DNA of 5,859 bases from an uncultured Gammaproteobacteria bacterium (GTDB lineage Bacteria > Pseudomonadota > Gammaproteobacteria > Ga0077536), in assembly GCA_903866355.1 (NCBI GenBank), contig CAIPNE010000797.1, positions 1 to 5,859 on the forward strand, in the 5' to 3' direction. The notes under the pieces were generated by a model. It was not told the origin of the DNA and did no database searches. It was given only the letters and a program-made list of their open reading frames with translations. Made by a program: the position numbers and the translations under genes. Of the stretch, positions 1-4,672 are shown in pieces; within the stretch, counting starts at the first letter, position 1; each line of letters opens with the position of its first letter.

Positions 1-2
1 GG

Positions 3-164
3 TCGCAGTACCGATATTTATGCGCGGACTGGGTGAAGTATCACGCCCATACGCCGCGCGCAGATGAACTTTTCAAGCTGGAACAAAAGCACTCGCGACT
101 CCTCAAAGACGCCGGTGCCGGTTTGCGGCGCGACGACATAGAGTCGCTGCGCGCGAACGACTGA
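3..164 (+). CDS. C-terminal fragment of an unidentified protein (5' end outside window)
   Basis: Reading from position 3, an open frame of 53 codons runs to a TGA at 162-164. It has no in-window start, as expected for a gene cut by the left edge. The peptide reads like a real protein tail: an aromatic segment (QYRYLCADWVKYH), then a charged, probably helical stretch (ADELFKLEQKHSRLLKD), ending in DIESLRAND. The stop lies 33 bp before the next gene on the same strand, which begins with its own ribosome binding site, so the two are probably co-transcribed. I do not recognise the family. An antisense open frame covers the same bases, but it also runs through the well-supported gene that follows, so I treat it as a shadow. 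Confidence is moderate that this is coding and nil on function. Confidence 0.5.
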   Translation, partial: SQYRYLCADWVKYHAHTPRADELFKLEQKHSRLLKDAGAGLRRDDIESLRAND

Positions 165-197
165 CATAGCCCCTGCAACCCAATAGAGGACTTCGCA

Positions 198-803
198 GTG
201 AATACAGATCTGCATCTCGTCATGCATGGCGTGGCCATTCGAAAACACAGTGGCGTAGCGGACATCGCCGGCGTGTGTGGGTTGTCTGACGCCCGTGTTC
301 AGCAGGTATTGGCGAGCGGCGTGGCACAGGGACGCATCGTTGAGGCCAATGGTCGATTTCTCCTTTCGCCGGCTGGGCAGCTCATTCTGGCCAGTGAGTA
401 TTCGCGCTTTTATGTCAATCTGCGGGCCGATGCGGCCTTTAATGCTGCCTGCGAGCGCTTTGAACGTATCAACGTGGAATTGAAGCAGCTCATCACAGAT
501 TGGCAGACGCTGGCGATCGGTGGGCAGCGGGTTCCCAACGACCATTCCGATGCCGCTTACGACCGCCGCATCATCGACCGCCTCGGGGGTCTGCACGAGC
601 GGTTCGAACCCATTCTGCTCGCGCTAATCGCGGGCGAATCGCGCTTAGGGCTGTATCAGCAAAAGTTAGATGCCGCACTCGAGAAGGCTGAAGCGGGCGC
701 AACGGCTGCGGTCAGTGACGCGCGTTCGGATAGTTATCACACGGTGTGGTTCGAATTGCATGAAGATTTGCTGCGCCTCGGTGGGCGGCAGCGCGAGGAA
801 TAA
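198..803 (+). CDS. Winged-helix protein of a family linked to PEP-utilising enzymes
   Basis: This 201-residue soluble protein has no signal peptide or membrane helix. The GTG start is favoured by an AGAGGA ribosome site at 185-190, seven bases upstream. Residues about 5-64 look like a winged helix: a helix-turn-helix (VADIAGVCGLSDARVQQVLASG), then the wing-like stretch GRIVEANGRFLLSPAG. The rest is mostly helical and carries conserved-looking motifs: TDWQ (100-103), PNDHSDAAYD (113-122) and DSYHTVWFELHEDLL (178-192). From memory, this combination recurs in proteins that stand alone beside, or are fused to, pyruvate phosphate dikinase-like / PEP-utilising proteins in actinobacteria and proteobacteria. 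No kinase or phosphohistidine domain is present here. The role is therefore unclear: a DNA-binding regulator or an accessory subunit of such an enzyme are both possible. A simple MarR-type repressor is less likely because the C-terminal domain is not MarR-like. Confidence 0.82.
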   Translation: MNTDLHLVMHGVAIRKHSGVADIAGVCGLSDARVQQVLASGVAQGRIVEANGRFLLSPAGQLILASEYSRFYVNLRADAAFNAACERFERINVELKQLITDWQTLAIGGQRVPNDHSDAAYDRRIIDRLGGLHERFEPILLALIAGESRLGLYQQKLDAALEKAEAGATAAVSDARSDSYHTVWFELHEDLLRLGGRQREE

Positions 804-879
804 TGAGCGCGAGTGCGCGAAGGGCTAGGCCGGCAGTGGCTCAGGCCTCGGCAAAGAATAACGATTAGGAGTAGTCAGC

Positions 880-1662
880 ATGGGACGTTTGGACGGCAAG
901 ATTGCGTTGGTCACAGGCGCAGGCACCGGCATTGGCCGCGCTTGCGCAGTGATGTTTGCGAAAGAAGGCGCTACGGTATTCGGGATCTCGCGTACGCGGT
1001 CTAATCTCGATGCAACGTTAGCAACCATCACTGCTGCCGGTGGTCGCGCCAGCATGTTCAGTGCCGATCTCTCGCAGCCGGATCAGGTGGAAGCAGCCAT
1101 CAATGCTTGTGTGGCGCAATACGGCCGCATCGATATCCTGCTCAACGCGGCCGGCGTGGGTTATAACCTTCGCGAAACCAGCATTGGCTCGATGGACCCC
1201 GTCCACAGCACCCCCATCGAGAAATGGCGGGAAGTCATGGCGCTGAATCTGGATAGCGTTTTTTATGTCTCACGTCTGGTGCTGCGTCAAATGAAAGAGC
1301 AGGGCAAAGGCTCGATAGTGAACGTTGCCAGCATTTTTGGCATGGGCGGCGCGCCCGATGCACACACTTATACCGCGACCAAGGGTGCCATCATCAATCT
1401 CACGCGGTCGATGTCGGTAGCGTATGTGGATGACAACATTCGCTGCAACGTGGTCGCGCCGGGTTTTGTTCAAACGCAGATGGTGGAAAGCGTGTTGGGC
1501 CTGTTGTTCTCACCCGAGAATCCCAAGCTCATTGCTCCCATGGGGCGCCCGGCCACCCCCGAAGAAGTGGCCTATGCCTGCCTTTATCTGGCCTCAGATG
1601 AGGCTTCTTACTGCACCGGTACTGTCCTCACGGTAGACGGTGGGTCGACCGCCCGTGCCTGA
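880..1662 (+). CDS. Short-chain dehydrogenase/reductase (classical SDR, SDR family oxidoreductase)
   Basis: This is a complete 260-residue cytosolic oxidoreductase of the usual classical-SDR length. Visible motifs are the Rossmann glycine loop TGAGTGIG (12-19), D63 in the adenine-binding strand, NAAG (89-92), and the catalytic tetrad N123, S151, Y164 and K168 (YTATK). They are followed by the PG motif (194-195) and a typical SDR C-terminus (TGTVLTVDGG). The end of the second strand reads GISRTR with no Asp or Glu, which favours NADP(H) over NAD(H); this is an inference. The ATG has a good AGGAG site at 867-871, eight bases away. Substrate cannot be read from sequence: FabG-like 3-oxoacyl reductases and many alcohol or steroid dehydrogenases share this pattern. 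The insertion around 96-113 may shape a substrate pocket. It lies 76 bp after the winged-helix gene and overlaps the Nudix gene, so it is probably in the same operon. Confidence 0.95.
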   Translation: MGRLDGKIALVTGAGTGIGRACAVMFAKEGATVFGISRTRSNLDATLATITAAGGRASMFSADLSQPDQVEAAINACVAQYGRIDILLNAAGVGYNLRETSIGSMDPVHSTPIEKWREVMALNLDSVFYVSRLVLRQMKEQGKGSIVNVASIFGMGGAPDAHTYTATKGAIINLTRSMSVAYVDDNIRCNVVAPGFVQTQMVESVLGLLFSPENPKLIAPMGRPATPEEVAYACLYLASDEASYCTGTVLTVDGGSTARA

Positions 1663-2203
1663 ACGGCAGCCCCCCGATTCGGCGGCGGTGGAACGCGCCT
1701 TGGCGCGTCGTTACTACTGCCCAAGTTGTGGCAATGCCGCCTTGGAGTCGCGGGATAACAAGCTCTACGGCTGTTCTGAGTGTGGGCATACCTATTTCCA
1801 CAACACGGCCGTCGCAGTTTCAGCGGTGATTGAACACGCCGGTGCTGTGGCGTGGATTACCCGCGCCCGGGATCCCGGTGCGGGGTTGCTTGATCTGCCC
1901 GGGGGATTTGTTGAACGTGATGAATCACTAGAAGAAGCCTTGGTGCGCGAAACTTGGGAAGAAGTGGGTTTTGAGCCAGAAGCGCCCCAGTATCTTTTTT
2001 CCATTCCCAATCGTTATCTTTTCCATGGCGTGCGCTACAGCACAGTGGACGTTTTTTTTGGTTGCCGGGCCCGCCACCGCGCCGCTTTCCTGCCCAATGA
2101 CGAGGCGACCGCGCTGGAGTGGTTGGCGCCCTCAGCGGTAGATCCCGCCCGAATCGCGTTTGAATCCACGCGCCTCGCGCTAGCCCGACTGCTGCGGGGC
2201 TAA
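1655..2203 (+). CDS. Nudix hydrolase with N-terminal zinc ribbon
   Basis: The protein is about 182 residues from GTG 1655. An alternative GTG at 1640 would add five residues, and one at 1688 would remove eleven; none has a strong ribosome site. Numbering from 1640, a zinc ribbon (C27-x2-C30 and C45-x2-C48, in YCPSCG and GCSECGHTYF) precedes the Nudix fold. The Nudix box spans residues 89-111 and matches GX5EX7REUXEEXGU, with R103, E104, E107 and E108 available for Mg2+ and catalysis and Thr at the usually aliphatic U site. Such proteins cleave nucleoside diphosphates linked to another moiety, such as ADP-ribose or NAD(H); the substrate here is unknown. The architecture resembles COG1051-type proteins more than full-length NudC, which is longer. 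The start lies inside the SDR gene (8-bp overlap from 1655, 23 bp from 1640), suggesting translational coupling. The gene ends before a 399-bp gene-free stretch. Confidence 0.92.
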   Translation: MPERQPPDSAAVERALARRYYCPSCGNAALESRDNKLYGCSECGHTYFHNTAVAVSAVIEHAGAVAWITRARDPGAGLLDLPGGFVERDESLEEALVRETWEEVGFEPEAPQYLFSIPNRYLFHGVRYSTVDVFFGCRARHRAAFLPNDEATALEWLAPSAVDPARIAFESTRLALARLLRG

Positions 2204-2602
2204 GCCCTCAATCTTTTTTGAGTGGGTGACCCCCGGCAACGTACTGCCGCATCCTCGCAACGCAGCGTCCGACCTGCGCGATGAGAGGGGCAAATAAATC
2301 GCCTTCTTCATCGACACCATTCGGCAGTCGGTCGCCCAGGACTGGAAGGAAAGACCCGCGGGGTCACTGGTGAAACATCCCTTAGGTGGACTAAAAAACC
2401 AACCATTGCGATGCCATCTTCAATAGCTTGCGTGACAGTGCCCCGGTGTTGCTCCTCAGTGAGCAATATTGGCGGTGTGTTCTTGAATCGATCGATTATT
2501 CCACCAATGCGCTGCCCGACGGTTGTGCTTTTGCGTGCGGCTTGACGCCTGTCGCAATCGTCCGACAATGACGGCACATCACAAACAGAATCGAGCACCT
2601 AA
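2204..2602. other. Gene-free stretch with possible decayed coding remnant
   Basis: No intact gene with a ribosome site is convincing here. On the + strand, frame-shifted fragments look protein-like. One runs from GTG 2226 to a TAA at 2295-2297, and the same frame stays open to TAG 2424-2426 (containing AFFIDTIRQSVAQDWKE). The +1 frame is then open from 2395 to TGA 2569-2571 (containing APVLLLSEQYWRCVLESID). Third-position GC is high in the first part, as in neighbouring genes. The minus strand also has an open frame (2598 to 2308) and a second open stretch ending at 2208, in a different frame, so the coding strand is ambiguous. A 7-bp stem with one bulge (2205-2211 with 2218-2225) follows the Nudix stop, but its T run lies in the loop, so it is not a normal terminator. 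The right end holds a promoter candidate, listed separately. Confidence 0.3.
2542..2569 (+). promoter_or_regulatory. Candidate sigma70-type promoter with internal inverted repeat
   Basis: TTGACG (2542-2547) matches five of six bases of the -35 consensus. GACAAT (2564-2569), 16 bp away, matches four of six bases of the -10 consensus. Transcription would begin near 2576, about 27 bases before the hydrolase ATG. An inverted repeat, TGTCG at 2550-2554 and CGACA at 2563-2567, lies between the two boxes and overlaps the -10, where a repressor could bind. The placement fits the gene; the match is by eye only. Confidence 0.38.
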
Positions 2603-3484
2603 ATGATTAGTGCAGGAGAGAGACTTCCGGGTACCCCTGACCCCATGCATCGCTGGCCGGGCGCGCAGGGCGTAACGATTGCGGGGGACAGTTGGGGCAA
2701 CCCGAGTGGACCTTTGGTGGTGCTCCAGCATGGCGGCGGACAAACCCGTCACGCATGGAAAAACGTTGGTGAAACCTTGGGCGCCGTGGGTTACTACGCA
2801 GTGGCCATTGATGCTCGCGGACACGGCGACTCCGATTGGGCTCCCGATGGCATTTACGGTCAGGACATCATGGTGGAAGACCTGAGCTGCGTGCTGAAGG
2901 CGTTGGGAGATCGCCTGCCCGTCTTGGTGGGCGCCTCGATGGGCGGTGCCACCAGTCTCGTGGCAACCGGTGAAGGCCGGGTGCGGGCCGCGGCACTGGT
3001 GTTGGTGGATATTGCGCCCCGCGTGGAGCCGGAAGGTGTGTTGAAAATTCAGCAGTTCATGGACCAGCGCCCCGAGGGCTTCGACTCGCTGGAAGAAGTC
3101 GCGCTGGCGATTGCCGCCTATCAGCCACACCGGCAGCCGTCCAAAGATCTCGCCGGGCTCGCCAAGAATTTGCGGCGGACGCCGGCCGGGAAATTTCGCT
3201 GGCACTGGGATCCCCGTTTCATGACCCTACGCCGAGAAATGGACAAACGCCTCGTGCGGCTAGAGGCCTGCGCGGTGGCGCTGGATCTACCGACATTGCT
3301 GGTGCGGGGTGGGTTGTCGGATGTGCTGAGCGAAGCCGGTGCCGCGGCATTCTTGGCGCTGTGCACCCAAAGCGAATACGTCAATATCACCGATGCTGGC
3401 CACATGGTGGCGGGCGATCGCAACGATATTTTTGGCCGATCCGTGATCGACTTCCTGACTCGCACCGTGCCAGCCGCGGGGTAA
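2603..3484 (+). CDS. Alpha/beta hydrolase fold protein
   Basis: This is a 293-residue cytosolic protein with a complete alpha/beta-hydrolase signature. HGGGQTRHAW (43-52) supplies the oxyanion-hole HG motif, and DARGHGDSDW (70-79) follows the third strand. The nucleophile elbow is GASMGG with S112, the probable acid is D240 in RGGLSDV, and the catalytic histidine is H267 in AGHMVAGD. The cap region (about 140-225) contains YQPHR and RWHWDPRF. From memory, these features mark a widespread family in proteobacteria and actinobacteria, variously annotated as alpha/beta hydrolase, epoxide hydrolase or peroxidase. The Ser nucleophile argues against a true epoxide hydrolase, which uses Asp, and favours ester, lactone or similar bonds. 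ATG 2603 has no clear ribosome site. ATG 2645 (residue 15, just before HRWPG) is an alternative start. The gene is preceded by its own promoter candidate and converges with the permease gene, so it is probably monocistronic. Confidence 0.93.
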   Translation: MISAGERLPGTPDPMHRWPGAQGVTIAGDSWGNPSGPLVVLQHGGGQTRHAWKNVGETLGAVGYYAVAIDARGHGDSDWAPDGIYGQDIMVEDLSCVLKALGDRLPVLVGASMGGATSLVATGEGRVRAAALVLVDIAPRVEPEGVLKIQQFMDQRPEGFDSLEEVALAIAAYQPHRQPSKDLAGLAKNLRRTPAGKFRWHWDPRFMTLRREMDKRLVRLEACAVALDLPTLLVRGGLSDVLSEAGAAAFLALCTQSEYVNITDAGHMVAGDRNDIFGRSVIDFLTRTVPAAG

Positions 3485-3504
3485 TTTGTGCGGCAGCGAC
3501 TGGC

Positions 3505-4437
3505 CTAAGCGATTGGGACGGCTAGCCGCCGCAGGTATTGCGCGCGCAAAAAGAAATTGTTGGCCACCAGCGCGGTGACTACCAGTCCCGCGCCCAACAG
3601 TTCAATGGGCGCAAAGCGATAACCTTGGAGTCCCCGGAACGCAAAGGTCATTATCGGCATGAAGTTGATGAACAGAGTGGCGTTGAGGGGGCCAACCCGG
3701 CGGGTACCAAAATTCCAAGCCAGCATCCCCACCAACACGCCGGCGATACTCAGATACGACAACTGCCAACGCACGCTCCAAATAGCGTGAGGATCCGGCA
3801 GGCTCAGCAGGCCATTGCCCATTAACAAGGCGGTAATGAGTAAGCTGGTTAGCCCCCCCGGGATCATCGTGAGGACGGTAATGCGCCACGCTGACCAGCC
3901 CTCTAGGCGCGGGGTGCCCAGGGTGTACACGACCCAACACAGCCCACCCAACAGCACGAGTGCGCTGCCCGCGAGTTCGGCATCACCCTTGCCAAAAGTT
4001 AGCTGACCTTTGGTGACCACGAGCACTACCCCCAGCAACGCCAATCCAATGCAACCCAAGGTAAAACGCGCTGGCTTCGTACCATAAAGCAGCCACTGCA
4101 GCAGGGCGGTGAGCGAGGGTTGCAGTGCCACGATCACCACCGCGTGCTCGGCACGCGACCAAGACATCCCCACGAAGACCAAGAGCGGGGAGGCGCTCAT
4201 GCCGAAAATACCCAAGGCGCTGACGAGCACCAGCCGATTGTCGTAACGCAGCGCGGCCCAGCCTTCACGAACCACTAACACCGGCACCAACAAGAGCGTG
4301 GCGACGGCATAACGAATGACAGTCGTGGTGAAAGGATCAAGTAACGAGAAGGTATCTTTGGCGATCGGTAACTGCGCGCCCCACAGCACCACGGCCACGA
4401 AACAGGCCAATAGACCTGCGGTAAACGATTGTTTCAT
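3505..4437 (-). CDS. EamA/DMT-superfamily transporter (ten-helix permease)
   Basis: This inner-membrane protein has 310 residues from ATG 4437; a TTG at 4452 would add five. Neither start has a clear ribosome site, and ATG is preferred. About ten hydrophobic helices can be picked out (roughly 6-24, 36-56, 70-90, 96-116, 122-142, 150-170, 182-204, 226-246, 252-270 and 276-298). They are arranged as two EamA repeats of five helices, as expected for the drug/metabolite transporter superfamily. The first helix carries the family-typical LWGAQLPIAK. Known members export amino acids, metabolites or drugs, and the substrate here cannot be predicted. Its end is 20 bp from the end of the convergent hydrolase gene, and its start is 235 bp from the divergent MMPL/RND gene, so the shared upstream region may control both transporters. 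The length is normal and the frame is intact. Confidence 0.92.
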   Translation of the reverse strand: MKQSFTAGLLACFVAVVLWGAQLPIAKDTFSLLDPFTTTVIRYAVATLLLVPVLVVREGWAALRYDNRLVLVSALGIFGMSASPLLVFVGMSWSRAEHAVVIVALQPSLTALLQWLLYGTKPARFTLGCIGLALLGVVLVVTKGQLTFGKGDAELAGSALVLLGGLCWVVYTLGTPRLEGWSAWRITVLTMIPGGLTSLLITALLMGNGLLSLPDPHAIWSVRWQLSYLSIAGVLVGMLAWNFGTRRVGPLNATLFINFMPIMTFAFRGLQGYRFAPIELLGAGLVVTALVANNFFLRAQYLRRLAVPIA

Positions 4438-4525
4438 GTGGAGCCGCGCCAAGCTTTCGCAGGGGGCGTTGAGGTTAGATTCAACTGGGAGGCCATCGCG
4501 GGAGAGGAGCGGAGAAAAGCGCTGC

Positions 4526-4602
4526 GGCCGTAGTGTACGGGACGGCCATACCTCTGGACAGGAGACCGGAGAATGTCGGCTTTAAATTTGTTCTGCCGTC
4601 CC
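4526..4602 (+). promoter_or_regulatory. Alternative-pairing segments in the putative exporter leader
   Basis: Segment A (GGCCGT, 4526-4531) can pair with segment B (ACGGCC, 4542-4547). Segment B, extended to GGGACGGC (4539-4546), is also perfectly complementary over 8 bases to segment C (GCCGTCCC, 4595-4602), which is the last part of the small leader ORF. A:B and B:C pairing are mutually exclusive. The B:C stem would enclose the leader ORF's ribosome site and start. This matters only if transcription starts upstream of 4526, which I cannot show; alternatively A and B are arms of a DNA operator. Confidence 0.28.
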
Positions 4603-4605
4603 TGA
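4573..4605 (+). CDS. Possible leader peptide, 10 codons
   Basis: ATG 4573 opens a short frame encoding MSALNLFCRP, ending at TGA 4603-4605. It has one of the best ribosome sites in the window, AGGAGA at 4560-4565 with seven bases of spacing; the exporter's own ATG has none as good. A terminator-like hairpin begins 12 bases after its stop, the layout of an attenuator leader. The peptide is not enriched in one amino acid, so if it regulates, the signal is not a simple run of regulatory codons. It may equally be a chance ORF. Confidence 0.3.
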   Translation: MSALNLFCRP

Positions 4606-4616
4606 ATGAGGTAACT

Positions 4617-4642
4617 TTGCAGCGTTCTGCTGCCAATTTTTT
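4617..4642 (+). terminator. Terminator-like hairpin with T6 tract upstream of the exporter gene
   Basis: GCAGC (4619-4623) and GCTGC (4629-4633) form a perfect 5-bp stem around a five-base loop. After one bulged C the stem extends by two T-A pairs (4617-4618 with 4635-4636). It is followed immediately by six T residues (4637-4642). This is the form of a modest intrinsic terminator reading on the + strand. No gene upstream on that strand needs termination, because the neighbour is transcribed away. It would therefore act on the exporter's own transcript, 30 bases before its ATG. Confidence 0.4.
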
Positions 4643-4672
4643 GCCCACGATTTAGATACGGATGATTTGCTC

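Larger units (their letters stand above)
4438..4672. promoter_or_regulatory. Divergent control region between EamA permease and MMPL/RND exporter
   Basis: These 235 bp must hold the start signals for two divergent genes. I see no strong -35/-10 pair on either strand. The best minus-strand -10-like site is TACACT near 4533-4538, without a good -35. The left half is purine-rich on the + strand (4499-4518). An inverted repeat, GGCCGT (4526-4531) and ACGGCC (4542-4547), and an overlapping short palindrome, CCGTA-GTG-TACGG (4528-4540), are candidate operator or RNA structures. The right half carries a leader ORF and a terminator-like hairpin, listed separately. Confidence 0.45.

Noticed and set aside
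125..156. GC-rich inverted repeat near the end of the left-edge fragment.
   Set aside because: It lies inside the apparent coding tail with no T tract, and is probably chance in GC-rich DNA.
18..596. Long minus-strand open frame (192 codons) over the left end.
   Set aside because: It is antisense to the winged-helix gene, which has a good ribosome site, a coherent fold and conserved-looking motifs. The minus product shows no recognisable domain.
2205..2226. Stem-loop just after the Nudix stop, considered as a terminator.
   Set aside because: The stem is short and bulged, and the T run is in the loop rather than after the stem.
2308..2598. Minus-strand 96-codon frame starting at GTG 2598.
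   Set aside because: It has no recognised domain and a GTG start with no convincing ribosome site, and it competes with equally plausible + strand fragments. It is mentioned under the gene-free stretch rather than called.
2579..3205. Minus-strand open frame of 208 codons.
   Set aside because: It lies antisense to the alpha/beta hydrolase, whose catalytic motifs are unmistakable. The product looks like a shadow rich in His, Arg and Gly.
3469..3504. Imperfect hairpin (GCCAG...CTGGC with inner CCGC/GCGG) at the convergent hydrolase/permease junction.
   Set aside because: A large asymmetric bulge and no T tract on either strand make it a weak terminator candidate.
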